A stretch of DNA of 64,000 bases from Neelides folsomi (Eukaryota > Arthropoda > Collembola > Neelipleona > Neelidae). Of this stretch, positions 1 to 12,876 are shown in pieces. Within the stretch, counting starts at the first letter, position 1. Every line of letters begins with the position of its first letter. The notes beneath the pieces are model-generated. The model had not been told where the DNA came from. It searched no databases and worked only from the letters and a program-made list of their open reading frames with translations. The stretch is from assembly GCA_034687125.1 (NCBI GenBank), contig JAQGBZ010000239.1, positions 1 through 64,000 on the forward strand, given 5' to 3'. The position numbers were made by a program, and so were the translations under genes.

Positions 1-442
1 TAAAAATCTGCTTTAGAAACTACCAAAATCAAATTAATTTCCGAAATAGCATACTTTTCTCCTCCAAAAGCCATATCAAACAATTGTAATTTGTTCGTGC
101 AAGAAATCAAGAATTGTGATTAAGTGATAAGTAATTAAACACTTTCACTAATTTCGGAGTTTACGAACATGAAACATGAACTCGAGTTATTTTATTTGTT
201 CGTGACATCGTGACTATTGGGTTGTTTGAGACTTTGTTTATAAGCTGGCTCGAAACTGTAAGAAGCGAAAGATGTTTGAACTTTTACACCGCGTGTTTAT
301 CGAATTGTGCAGAAAGAGAATTCATGTTTATTCAGGATTCAGGAGATGAAATAAATTCGTGCTAAATAATTAACATTTAACAAGTTGAGTTAATTCTCAT
401 CAATTCTTAATTTGCATACAGTAATTAACCTTTTTGAACAAA
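1..442. other. Upstream region of GPN3, no gene seen
   Basis: AT-rich sequence that should hold the promoter and 5' leader of GPN3. No open frame, repeat or RNA gene could be recognised. The promoter role is inferred only from position. Confidence 0.5.
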
Positions 443-1580
443 ATGAAGTTTGGACAATTGGTGATGGGTCCTGCTGGATGTGGAAAGGTAATGGAATGTT
501 ATATCTTTCATTTGAAATTTTAGGTAATTTAGAGAATGCATTTTGAATGTCATAACGTCATATTAATCATAAGTCAGTCATAGTCTCATAGTCATAATTA
601 TAAGGATATGTGGATATAAGAAATAAATTACATTATTTATTAATTCATTCAATCAATTTTTATGATAGAGCACATATTGCAGTCTTGCTAAGAAACATGG
701 CGATTTGTCGAAGCGCAAAGTGGAGGTTGTGAATTTGGATCCTGCTTGTGACAGCTTTGATTATGAGCCCATTGCAGACATTCGGGATTTAATTACGGCA
801 ACTGATGTTATGGAAGATCCAACGACTGCTCTTGGACCGAACGGTGCTCTCATGTATTGCATGAAGTAATGGACAATTTTCATGTTAAATGATAAATTAC
901 ATTATTTAAGAATTTAATTAACTAAAAAACTAATAAAGCATGGCAAATGCTCAACGAAGTAATTTATTTGATTTGAATTTATTTTTAGATATCTTGTTGA
1001 CAATCCCGAATGGCTCCAAGAATTGTTAGAAGGCGGAGATGGAGATTTGGTCCTTTTTGACTGCCCTGGTCAACTCGAACTTTATTTACGACTTGAAATT
1101 ATGGGCGGTTTGTGCCGATTGTTGGAGAGTTGGGGATTTCGAATGACTGCTGTATATGCAATTGATTCTTCTTTTCTTGCTGACACTCCCAAGTTCGTAG
1201 CTGGGAATTTAACTGCATTAACTTGCATGGTTGGTCTCGGCATTCCACATTTTGGGCTCTTAACAAAAGTTGATCTTTTGAGTAAAGCGGACAAGAAAGG
1301 AATGGACCGACTTCTCAATTCCACTTGTGAGGAACTTGTAGAAGAAGAAGACAAAGCGAGTTTTTGGCATAAAAAGTACAAAAATCTGACAAAAAAGTTG
1401 GCATATCTTGTCGATTCAACTTCAACTGTTGGATACATCCCACTCGACATCTCAAAAGAAGAAGATATTGAGAGAATTTTGATGCAGATCGATATCATCC
1501 TTGGGATTTCAGAAGAAGCTGACACGAGAATGAAAGATTATGACTTCGATGATGAACAACAGAAAGAGGACGCTGAATAA
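443..1580 (+). CDS. GPN3: GPN-loop GTPase 3 (three exons)
   Basis: Small GTPase of the GPN family. Known relatives act with GPN1/GPN2 in assembly and nuclear import of RNA polymerase II. Exons are 443-487, 669-865 and 989-1580; they join in phase to 277 residues, close to the roughly 284 of animal GPN3. Visible motifs are the P-loop GPAGCGKST at residues 9-17, VVNLDPA after it, the diagnostic Gly-Pro-Asn loop at residues 71-73 (ALGPNG), the G3-like box FDCPGQLELY, and LTKVDLLSKADKK, which carries the TKxD guanine-specificity motif. The ATG at 443 opens the conserved QLVMGPAG start. The tail is acidic, as in GPN3. Intron 1 splits the P-loop between GCGK and ST. The gene converges on the V-ATPase E gene. 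Confidence 0.93.
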
Positions 1581-1603
1581 AAAGTAATTTTTTATTTTGT
1601 TTA

Positions 1604-1609
1604 AATAAA
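1604..1609 (+). terminator. Poly(A) signal of GPN3
   Basis: AATAAA lies 24 bases after the GPN3 stop codon. A second AATAAA overlaps the stop codon itself. The call rests on motif and position only. Confidence 0.5.
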
Positions 1610-1945
1610 TCAATTTCATTTCATTTACTCACGGACATTATATTGAAAGATAGATGATCAAATTCATAAATATTCATATAATCATTAATTATTATTTATT
1701 ATGTGTTAAATTAAAATAAATAGGCCATGATGATAATTGCATAATGGAATGTTTATTCATCACTCAAATATGAGTTTAAGATTCTGTAATTGAACAAAAT
1801 TATATATATTATATTTTCACGAAAATCCCTTCATTATCAATATTTTACTATTTACTAAATGAACTACAAATTAGCCAAGGGCAGATCACAACATGACTAC
1901 ATTGATTGATGGAGGAGCCGAGATATTGAGAATGCGATAAATCAA

Positions 1946-3045
1946 TTAGTCAGCGAATCTCCGGTTCAAGTTCCTTCCAAAGAGCGTCGTACGAGCCTCT
2001 GGGACCATTTGTTTGGCAATCATATCGAGTCTAGCTTCAAGAGTGTTGGAGATTTTAATTTTTCCCTTTTGAGCGATGAGTTCGATTCCTCCACACCTTG
2101 AAAAAATTTTATGGAATAATGAAAAACTAAGCCAAACCAGATTAATCTGGTTAATAAATGGGTTTACTAAAATTCTAATTGACATCATTCAACAGGGCTT
2201 ACATGCTCGAAGAAAGGAATATCTCTTGGTCGATTTTAACGTTGACATCTTTCCCGGTTTTCTCTTTATAATGACCAATGGCTGGACCGATGACTTCTTC
2301 AACGAGAGCCAAATCTCCCTGACGGCATCTCACAAGCACATTGGTTTCAAGAAGCTATAAAAGAAAATAATTCCATTAATTCATGAATTATTTATATTAA
2401 GTAGTAGATAAACATAACTGTGCCACATTTAATATTTTTATACCTGGAGGAGCCCTTGCGTGACAAGAGATTCAATGAGTTTCTTGTACTGATTTCTATC
2501 TTTCGTGATTTCTCCTAAGCGTCTCTTTGCCTCGTCCAAGACACTTCCAACATGATCCTCTCTCACTTTAAGTACACGGAGCCGAGCAGCGTTGAGCATA
2601 TTGGACTGCTGACTGGAATATCGAAGGTATATTATTTAAATATTCGAAAAGTGTTTATTTAAATTCAATGATAGCTGATTTAAATGATCTTACATCTTCT
2701 TTTGCAACTCGACTTGTTTTTCTTTTCTTTCATAGTACTCCATGATTTTAATCCTCTGTTGTTGGACGAGACGACCTTTCTCAATATTGAACTCTTCCTC
2801 GGCTTTTGCATCAATTTCTTCAGCTTTCTCGTTGGCTTCTTGCTCGATGAAAGCCATCATATGCTTGATCTAAGGTAAATTCCATGATTAAAACCCTTAT
2901 TTAACATGTTTTATTTTTAACTGGAATTCATTATTTTCATATAAAATGTTATCAAGATAAATGAAAATTAAGTAGGATATTCAAATTCATTCTATATTTT
3001 TGAGAATTATACCTGTTTCGCAACATCTGCATCGCTGAGCGCCAT
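1946..3045 (-). CDS. ATP6V1E: V-type proton ATPase subunit E (five exons)
   Basis: Peripheral-stalk subunit E of the V1 sector, which with subunit G links the catalytic head to the membrane sector of the proton pump in endosomes, lysosomes and plasma membrane. Exons, in gene order, are 3013-3045, 2694-2869, 2444-2612, 2203-2354 and 1946-2096. They sum to 681 nt, so 226 residues, the same length as human subunit E1. The start [11 protein letters not shown] is typical. A long charged helix follows ([19 protein letters not shown]), then [18 protein letters not shown]. The C-terminal half ends with the highly conserved [20 protein letters not shown] and finally [10 protein letters not shown]. The first exon codes for only 11 residues, too short for a simple ORF scan. 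The gene shares a 351-bp divergent promoter region with VPS18. Confidence 0.96.
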
Positions 3046-3396
3046 TTTTGATGACTTATTGTCCCTTAACTAAATTAGTAAATTATAATCAGGTTAAATA
3101 TTTTCTAAATAGGATTAACTTTGAATAAATAACTGCTGATTATTGAGAGAGAAAAAGGGCGTATTTCCACAAGATCACACAACGATAGATTGCAGTGGGT
3201 GCGGTAGTCGCAATTTTTAGCACATGGACAATATGTTTTATTCTTTTCTCCCCAACATATGTTCCAAACAACACAAGAACTTGTAAGAGGAGGAACCGCT
3301 CTCATCCTGTCAATTAAATTAATTTAATTTCGCTCACTTAAATTCATTCTAGTTTTTGTTTCTTACAGTTTGTGATTTCAATTGTGCTCGTGCAAG
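3046..3396. promoter_or_regulatory. Shared divergent promoter region, V-ATPase E / VPS18
   Basis: Only 351 bp separate the start codons of the two head-to-head genes, so both promoters and 5' leaders must lie here, unless upstream noncoding exons overlap. No TATA box at a clear position and no CACGTG (CLEAR/E-box) palindrome was seen. Promoter function is inferred from arrangement. Confidence 0.55.
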
Positions 3397-6300
3397 ATGA
3401 GTTCTAGAAAAGGCAAAGAATTGCCGATATTTAGTAAACAAAAAGTTAACTTTACTCCAAAAAACCCTTTAACTCACATATGTGTTGCGAATGAAAAGCT
3501 CGTGTTGGCCATGCAAAATAAAGTTATTCTGAGGATTGATTTAAAGGATCCTGAAAACCAATTGGGTATGACAATTCAAACAATTCTTAATATTATAATT
3601 CTATTATTGTTTTTAGTTAAATGTCAACTAACGGTTTACTAATTGTTTATTTATTTGCAGAAGTCGATTTGGGGAAGATGGGGATCGAAGCAAAAATTTC
3701 GAACATTTTTCTAGATCCTTCAGGATTTCACATTTTAATCGCATTCAGTCCATTAAATCAAGACAACCCTGCAGAACTTGTGTACCTTCCCCCAAAAGGG
3801 GATAAGTTGAAAGCAATTCCAAGTATGAGATCACATTCTGTAACTGCTGTCGGCTGGAACCCGAAGTGTGAAACTTCAACTCCGACATCAACTTCGCCAT
3901 TCCTACTTGGAACGTCAAAAGGGCTTATTTTTGAAGCTGATATTTCTTCCTCTGAAGTTAAAGTTTATAAACAGGTATTTTCATATTAATTTTAAACATA
4001 ATGCTAACAATACGATGAATAATTTTATTATAATTCATGTTCTTGATTATTTTTAGCTATATGATATTTCAACTGCAAATTCATCAATTTCCAAAAAAGG
4101 AAACATTCCAGCCGTCATTTCAGGCCTTGAATACTTCTTTATTCCTGGAACACAAAAATGTGTGGTTTTGGCCGCAACTGGAAAGAACTCAACACTTTAT
4201 CAATTTCAAGGTTCTTTCTCACACGTCGATGATCGTCCTTTCTTTGCCAATATTTTTAATAGCTATTTGAATCAAAGTTCTCGAGAGGAATTTCTCGAGT
4301 TTGGGAATTTCTCTTCTCTTTCTGATCAAAGTGGATGTAAACTTCATGTCAATTATGACAATTCTCTAAATTTCCCCAATTCAATTGGATTTCTCACTGA
4401 TTCTGGATCTTTCGTTTATAATAAGGTAATGGAGAATTTCATATTTTATGATTAGTAATTAGATTAACCCTTATCGTTTTATAATGTAATTTATCTAATA
4501 AGTATGTGTTTACAGATTGCTTCCACTGATGTTAATTTTTTAAGTAACGGTTCTACCCTTTTGAATTCGAAAGAAAATAACCTCGAAGGAGACGATCTGG
4601 AAAAGTCACTTCCGAAGACAATACTTCTCACTGGATTCCATGCCCTTCTCCTATACAAAGATTCCGTCAAAGCTGTTTCTTTGTTAAATGAAGAATTAAT
4701 ATTTCAAGAAAACTTTGAGGTAATTTTCATTTTCACTGTAAATTGATTTGATTTGAAGATTTGAACGATATACACTTCATCGAAATCATTAATAATTGTA
4801 AGTTTATTAAATAGCAAAATTGAGAATGATTCTAATTTCAGGGAAGAGACAAGATCTTGAATATTGTTAGAGATCCCATCAAAGGCTCAATTTGGAGTAT
4901 CACGGAAGGAGCCGTTCATAAGTTCATTGTCAATAGAGAAGATCGGAATGTGTGGAAAATCTATCTCGAGAAGAAATTATTTGCCCAAGCTCTCGATTCT
5001 TGCAAGAACGATCCGGAAGCAATTGAGAAATCCATTCAGATTCACATGAAGCAAGCAGATTTTCATTTCGAGCAGAAAGAGTAAAAATTAAATTTTGTTA
5101 ACTTAAATTCTAACAAAATATCTTTTAAACTTTTAATTAATAGAATTGAATCTCAGTTTAAAAGATTTACAATTTTGGTTATGTACAGATATGATTTGAG
5201 CGCGATGTATTATGCAATGACAAATGCATCCTTCGAAGAAATTGCCCTTAAGTTTGTTCAAATAGACGATACAAACGCATTGAGAACTTTATTACTTAAA
5301 GTAAACCGCTTCTATCTAATTAATTTTCAAGACTTTTTAAATATAAACATTTACCTTCAGAGATTGTAATCTTACAAAAACTTTTTATTATCAAGAAATT
5401 AAGCAGCCTTCAATCTCACGAAACGACAAAATTGGCTGCTTTAATTTTATGGGTCGTGGAGTTATATTTGAATGAGTTGGGATCTCTGAGAGACTTTGGA
5501 AAAGGTGAAACTGCAGAATATCATAATTTGGAAGAAGAATTTCTAAAGTTTATGTCTCAGCCGAGAGTTAAAGTAAATATAAAAGTTAATTTATATAATG
5601 AATTATAAAAATTTAAAGTTTTAGTAATATCTTAATATCTTAATAAATTTAATTCTGTGATTCCAGGAATGCGCCAAGAGTCATAAGGCTGGTTTAATGG
5701 ATTTAATGTCAAGTCACGGTGATAAAGCAAATCTTATTCACTTTACACTCGAGATGAAAGACTTTGATGAAGTGATCGAAAATAATATTCTCAATGGGCA
5801 AATTAAAGCTGGTGAGTCCAATTATAATTTTTTTAAATAATTTACTTTGAAATTTTTAAACATATGAAATGTATCAGTTTTAAAATGACGACTGTAATAT
5901 AGACAATTAGTAATGATTATTTTATAATGTTTATTACAGCGTTAACAACACTTCGACAACAAAAAGACTCTGGGCTTTACAGTCGCTTCATTCCGATTTT
6001 ACTCGATAAAGATCCAAAAGCTACAATCGATGTTCTCATTGAAAGCGGTCGAATGCTCAATCCCATTAAATTACTTCCAAAGTTTTCTTCAAAGCTCGAT
6101 AAAACCACTGTAAATATTTGTTAAAAATTTTTTTAAGAATTATTATAAATTACATAAGTTAAGTAGTTTTTTCAATTTTGTATGTTATTTAAAGGCTAAA
6201 GAAATGACGAGATATTTGGAGCATTGCGTGAAGAATTTGCGAATGACCGATCAACCTCTTCACGACTATTTGCTATCCCTTTACACTCAATACAATGATT

Positions 6301-7578
6301 CCTCCATTGTGATGAATTATTTAAAGAATGAAGGAAATGATCCGAACCGGGTTCATTATGATCCCAAATACGCCTTGAGTTTGTCATTAGAGAAGGATTT
6401 AAAACTCCCTACGATTCATTTGTACACTATTATGGGACTTTATGAAGATGCTGTGGATTTGGCCCTTCAATTTGACTTGGAATTGGCCAAGAAAACTGCC
6501 AATAAGCCAGAAGGAGATGAAGATTTGAGAAAGCGCCTTTGGCTCAAAATAGCTAAACATGTAGTGAAAGAGAAAAATGATATCAAAGAAGCCATGGAAT
6601 TCCTTCATCAAAGCGATCTACTCAAAATCGAAGACGTTCTTCCATTTTTTCCAAGTTTCGTCACGATTGATCATTTCAAAGATGCAATTTGCTCCTCATT
6701 ACAAGAATATAACAAACACATTCAGGATCTGAAGGATGAAATGGATGAGGCAACGAAGGCTGCTGAGATTTTAAGAGAAGATATTCATGCAGTGAGGAAC
6801 AGGTATTAAATCGAAAACCTTATTTAATATCTTAATCTTGAAAATTACATTACTTGTACCATAATTGGTTTGACATTCACCAATAATTTTTGGTCAATGC
6901 AACTCACCTTAACTATTTAATTTAGATATTTAGATATGATTTTAATAGATGAATTAAATAAAAAAAACTGTTTAACTTTTTTGCCAGATGCGCAATAGTG
7001 AGGGGAAGTGATCAGTGCACACTTTGTCAAATCCCTCTACTAACAAAGAACTTTTACGTCTTTCCTTGTGGACATCAATTCCACGCTGATTGTCTCATGG
7101 GAGAAGTTTATCCGCAGTTAAGTCAACCCAGACGAGCTTTGTTAAGTGATCATCAGGTAATTTAACTAATTATAATTTCTCTTTTAAGCAATTTTAATTA
7201 ATCCTACTCCTTGGTCAAGTGCGAGAAGAGAAAAATTGGTTGGGGCGAGGAAAAAGAAATGAAGATCACATTTTAAAAATATTTTTACTTGATTTTTATT
7301 ATTTTTGATTATAGCGGAGACTAAATGAGATGAGTATTAAACAAGAAATTCTATCTACTGGAAGTGCCGTAATAAGTGCAAGAGATCAAATTAAAGCAGA
7401 CATTGACGATATCATTGCATCCGAGTGCATCTACTGTGGTGATAATATGATCAAGTGAGTTAAATTTAATTGATATTTTAACGATAAATTTTTAAATTAA
7501 TCTGTTTGTTTTAGACTCATCGATACTCCTTTTATTCCTGAGGCTGATTTTGACAGAATTCAAAAGGAATGGGAATGA
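3397..7578 (+). CDS. VPS18: Vacuolar sorting protein 18 (HOPS/CORVET core, 13 exons)
   Basis: Core subunit of the HOPS and CORVET tethering complexes in late endosome and lysosome fusion; the Drosophila relative is deep orange. Exons: 3397-3565, 3661-3974, 4057-4425, 4516-4719, 4842-5080, 5189-5300, 5396-5572, 5667-5811, 5940-6109, 6195-6802, 6988-7156, 7315-7454, 7515-7578. All join in phase to 2,880 nt, 959 residues, against 973 in human VPS18. The N-terminal half is the Pep3/Vps18 beta-propeller region (SGFHILIAFS, SVTAVGWNPK). The middle is an alpha-solenoid with clathrin-repeat character (HCVKNLRMTDQPLHDYLLSL). A short coiled coil precedes the RING-H2 finger, CTLCQIPLLTKNFYVFPCGH then QFHADCLM, closed by CIYCGDN near the C-terminus. 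An in-frame ATG at 3382 could add five residues. Confidence 0.94.
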
Positions 7579-7676
7579 AAATCAATAATTACTTTAATCT
7601 TTAAACAATTCTGATTTATAAATGTTATAATCTACTATTTACGAAGCGCATGTAATGTTATAATCTAATCTCTAAC

Positions 7677-7682
7677 AATAAA
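7677..7682 (+). terminator. Poly(A) signal of VPS18
   Basis: AATAAA 98 bases after the VPS18 stop codon, in the 313-bp gap before the convergent PLEKHO-like gene. Confidence 0.45.
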
Positions 7683-7891
7683 CTTTTAAGTTTCTCAAAA
7701 AATTGATTAAAATTTTGAATTATTAAAATATGGCATCAAATCATCCAGAGCATTCAAATCCAAAATGTTCATTTTTTATTTTTCAAAATCTTCCGTTTTA
7801 CAAAAAAGCTGTAAAAAATTTGAACAATTGTGACTAATGATTAGGAACATTATTATTTCATTAAATTGAATTGAATGCAAACGATGAGAGT

Positions 7892-10800
7892 TTATTCTTG
7901 AAGTGACTCTTGGATTTCAGTGATATTCGTTTCAGAAAAAGAGTTTTCAATGATGTTGCACACCTTCTCTGTTTCTGAGTCTGAGAATGTTGGCATTTCT
8001 TTTTCCCATGTGTCAAACGTCCGATCTGGGGTTTTTCTCATTTTCACTGGTTGTTGTTGTTGTGCAGTCATTTTCTCTCTCCCATACTTCCGTTCTTCGT
8101 AGAGACTCTGAGGGCTTTTGGGAGTTTTAAAAAGTCTCGGACCAGCAGAAGAACAATTGTAAAGCCGAGCCACTTGTCTTAAAAAGCTCACCATGTTCTC
8201 AGCTTCTTCTTGAAGTTGTTCATGAGTTGATTTGGTAGTTTCGGCTGATTCCAATAATTTCTTTGCTTGTTCTCTCATTCCATGTGCATCCTAAATAAAA
8301 TTAAATAACGTTACAATTAAAAGCAAAATTATAGTAGTTTATTTCAAAGCTAACTGTATTAAATGTGTAATAATTATTTATTAAATGAATTTATAAAAAA
8401 TTATTCACCTTTAAAGCCATTCCAATTTGTCTTTCAACATTAACCAAAGTTGTCGAAAGCCTCGTAACTTTTTCCCGTGTAAAGTCCAAACTTCCTCTTA
8501 CTGTTGCAATGTTTTCTTGGACTGATCCAACATCGCGTCTCAAACCATTGATTTCTTCCTCGAGCTGCTTTCTCTCTTCGGCTAATTTCTTAAGTGCTTG
8601 AGTGTTCCGCTCATTGAGATTATTTTTGTATCCGTTGGTTGGATATTGAGCATTGGATTCATTGACTGATCGAATGTTTCTTGTGACCAGAGGAGAAGAA
8701 TTTTCGTTCCTCGAATGACTCACAGTCAATTTATCTTTCCTCAATGGTCTTTGGAGTGAAGAATAAAGAATGTCTTTGGAGAAATTGTTGCTCTGCGTGT
8801 CGGCTGTTAAAGTTGACAAGCTGCTCCCGCTCGAAGTTCTCCTTGGAGTTCCTCCGAGTAAACCAAAATTCCTCAATGTCTCCCCGCCATAGCCAAAGTC
8901 GGGTAGAAGTGGGAACATGGGCTCGTCGGTTTCTCCCCGAGAAACAACGGAGTTCATGTCACGTCGCATTTTACGAAGCACACATGGTGGCGTCATGCTT
9001 GCACCTACCAATTCAAAGTATTTTATTAATTTCATGATCAAAGTATTTTTTTAATTCTGTGACAATTAGTTCATGATTAATATTATGGTTTATGTAATAT
9101 TAATTTAACATTGGAGATGTTCACCTCTGAAAGGAACTAGTTTTGGTCTTTGGCTGAAATTAGGAGTTCCAGCTAAAGAAGAGTGTTTTGAAGAAGAGCG
9201 ATTGAAGTTCGGAAGTGATTCATCTGAGGAACTATAGCGGTACGCAAGATCTCGCCGTTTTTCATCTCGCAAATTGTCAAAATCGACGGATCTTCTCCAA
9301 ATCCCATTTTCCAATTCTCCATTTGTTGTCTTTTTCTCTCGGCTTCTGTGATCGGACAAGGTTTCATTTCATTCAAACTTTCTCACAATCTTGTTAGTTA
9401 AATTTTCACACTACAACTCACACTATAACAAAAGTTAGTTTTAAAAGTTAGTATTAAATTCAATACTTTGATCATGCTTAATTTAAAAATCAGTCTTACA
9501 TGCACATTAAATCAAACAATTTAAAAAATGCGATTTATTTATATTCTTATAAAAACGATTGACAAAGACATTTCAAAAATTGCACCAAAATGACTATTAC
9601 GTTAAGATATAACTACAGGTATGTACTTTCTTATAGATTTTCAAACATTTTTAGCTCAGCTAGAACTCAACCAAATGACTACCAATTAATACAATTCTGT
9701 CCTTATGATGAATCTTTTAGAATACATTATATTCTCATTTTTCTTATATACATATTTGATATTTGCAATCCAACACTACCAACATTCTTGTTACAAAAAG
9801 TACAACATGGTACATGGTACACGTGTGGTACATGTATTATCACTTTTAATGCTTATTCACGTGAACGAGCCAAGATCTGTAATATTTAAAGTATAATATA
9901 TTTCTATTAATTACAAGTATTAATTATCTTAAGTGGAGTCATGTGATATTATAGTAAAAATTGATATTTAGGCTATCCAAACATAATAATATGTAAATAT
10001 ATTAATTATATTGTAACCATAATATGGTACGCATTTAAGTATGAGAATATTATTTCTTACTTAATATTTAAGTATTTATTAAAAACATTAAACTTTAATA
10101 TTTGTATGGTAAAATTAGTAAATTGGTACAAACATGAAAGAAGGGTTAATATTCTAATGGAATGTTACTCTTAACTGATAATGAATAGATCAAAGAGAGA
10201 AGAATCAAAAATCACAGTGATGATGAGAGATATTGAAAGGTTTAGAGAACGGAGCATGAGAAAGCTTTTGAGAGATTCTTCTTCTTATGTGAGCAAGGTG
10301 AGTTTGATTCTCGGCAAGTCCGACATTTATGAGAATCAGCATGAGTGCTGTTGCTGCTCCCGTGCATGCTAGAATAATCCGAAGTACTTTCCGTCTCAAA
10401 TACCCGGCTCACATCTTCACTCGAAGGAACGTCGTAAGAAATAAACCAAGCACGCTCAAAACTCTGAGCTCCTTCCTCCTCCTCATCTGCAAACCTGAGA
10501 GACTTGGTCGGACTCTCCGATGTTCCCTCAAGAGCTGACAAACTTGTTGCTCTTTTCACGTCCCTCAGCGTATGTTCTTCGTCTTCGTCCAACTCGAGGA
10601 GATCAGGATTTTCGACGAGCATCGTTGCTCGGCCTTTTCGTGGTGGACGTCTGCCTTGTGGCCCTTTAACTCGCCCTTTAGTCACACTCTCAAGTTTTGC
10701 TGATGTACGAGGAAGGCTGTCGTTCTCTTTCATTTCATCTTCAATCTACGCACATAAATAAAACAAGAAATAGATAATCTTACATTAAAATTATGGTTTT

Positions 10801-12876
10801 AGAATTATTATTATAGAGTTAATATTGTGGAATTATTTTATAAGTTTGAGTGAGTGACATAAAGGAAATTGTGAAAAGGTTGTATTTGATGAATTAACAA
10901 ATTACATAGACGATTAAGCAGGTGATGAGAGGTTTAAAAGGATTACAGATAGGAGAAATCTTTGAGTTATTTAACGAGCGGAGCCAATTTTTGTTTGAGG
11001 TTCGATACACTGTAATATTTAAACTATACAATTTGCCTTACACCTTAAAAGTCGAATTGTGGAATACCTCAGTTATTGTAATTGGTTTTGGCCACTCGAG
11101 GATTTTGAATAGAAGGGCAATGGAGACCGCAATTACTTTTCTAATAAAATTGTTAGGAAGTAAATGGCGGAAAGTTGAGGAAATGTTCATTATCTCACTC
11201 TCTTCATCCGCTTTTCTTCAAAATTACCAAAATTACCAATGACCGTGCGAGATGTTCACGGAAGGACCGTTGATTGAATAACTAAAATTCACAAGTTTTG
11301 GATTTAGCGACGAAGTTAAAACCTCTGCCTGTGACGTTATGAATGGCCAAAGAACTCCTTTCCTTATTTGGTATTATTATTTATCTAAAAATGCTTATTC
11401 ATAAAGTTCATTTAGCTCATAAATTATATAACTTAACTAATGTAAAAATTAGGCTTTCAATTTTTTATCCATATAATAGATATTCCTTATAATTAAAATA
11501 AAACATGAATAAATAATATGATATACTTTAAAAACTTATAACTTCTGGGTTATAAACACATGTGTGTATGGTATATTTCTTGGGTATGTATAATGTCTCT
11601 TAAATGTGGTTTTCAATTGGGGTGTGAGCCGTCAATTAATAATTAAGTTGCCTGCAAAAAGAAGTAGGAAAGATTTGGAAAGATAAAAAACATAAGCTCG
11701 AAGCTCAAATATCACTAATGTACTTACATGCTTTTTTAGAGTATATGTGAGCGTTATAGTCTGTTAGTTATAAGAAGTGAAATAATAAATCATTTTAAAT
11801 GGTTGTGCGAAACATGGGCTCATTGTCAGTTTGGAAAAAGGATAAGAAAGGAATTGATAATTAGCAAGGTAATAGAGAGGGTCATTTAGCTTGGTAATAT
11901 TTAATTGTTGGGATTCTTACAGTAGGCGTTCGGTTGTCCTTCGCCTTCATCGCTCCATTGATTGCAGCCACCCATTCCTTCATTTCAGACGAAGTTTCGG
12001 CTGCAAAGTAATGACGGCTCTGGAGAAAAAAACATTTTTTTCATTCATTCAAAGCGCATTCCGAACATTTCCTTCATTTTTATACTCTGGAAGTTGGGAG
12101 CAGAAGAACCTAAATAAGGACTTGTCTTTTGAGCAGATCTCCTTTTACAATACTTATGATCCTTCGGAGTCATATAGGGAACTTTGAGGAACAGGAAGGG
12201 TGATATAATCATATTCCCATATGTATTTTGATATATGGCTGAAGTCCCGTTGTGTTACCGAATGAGAGTCGAAGAATCCCTTCTCGGAACGAATGACGAA
12301 AACGTTGGTCGCTCTCCGAGACATTCGACTTGAGGGTTGAGAGATTGTGTCGAAGTAGTCGAGATTCACAGCACCACATGATTTCTCTTTCCCGTCACTC
12401 TCCTAAGCATTTAAACTCAAATTAATCATTTCATTCATAATATTTAAGAAAATTAAGATTAATTCAATTGAAGAAATTGATGATTTAAGAAAGAGAAATT
12501 CAAGAGCGAATTTTTTGAATTTTTTGAAAGTTAGAGAATCATAAATTATTAAAATGAGGTAAATAAACATTTTGTAGTTAATTTAGTTAAATAAATCAAA
12601 TGAATTAGGTTTAAAGAATGGAAGCAATTGTTTAGGTTAAGCCATGCATTACAAATCCATTTATCTAATTATGTAGATTTAAATTTTTAGTTAACTGACC
12701 TCAGAATCGTAAAAGTAGAGTTTATTTTTGAGAAGGAGACAAAATTTGAGCCTGAAGGTCCCTGCAGTGAGAATTCCCCTCCCAGTGAGTTTCTTGAGGT
12801 GACCGGCCTTCTCCGCTTTCTCTCGCAACTCGGAGACGGGCGGAATGTCCTGGTTGGATCCAACAGTCAATTCCAT
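7892..12876 (-). CDS. PH-domain protein, PLEKHO/CKIP-1-like (seven exons)
   Basis: Probable orthologue of PLEKHO1/2 (CKIP-1), membrane-phosphoinositide adaptors that bind casein kinase 2 and other partners. Exons in gene order are 12700-12876, 12259-12402, 11921-12019, about 10495-10745, about 9125-9345, 8409-9004 and 7892-8290. They sum to 1,887 nt, 628 residues, in phase. The first three exons form one PH domain, from EKAGHLKKLTGRGI to SSEMKEWVAAINGAM with the invariant Trp. The next exon carries LESVTKGRVKGPQGRRPPRK, matching the PLEKHO signature after the PH domain (VTRDRVRG..RRPPT). The long Ser-rich middle ends in two coiled-coil stretches, one starting ALKKLAEERKQLEEEI and one KKLLESAETTKSTHEQL. 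The exon 4-5 junction is the least certain: other splice choices exist. Longer than vertebrate relatives (409-490 residues). Confidence 0.8.

Noticed and set aside
3105-3305. Cys-rich 66-codon minus-strand frame in the V-ATPase E/VPS18 gap
   Set aside because: It sits in a promoter/leader region, uses no strong start and has no zinc-finger spacing.
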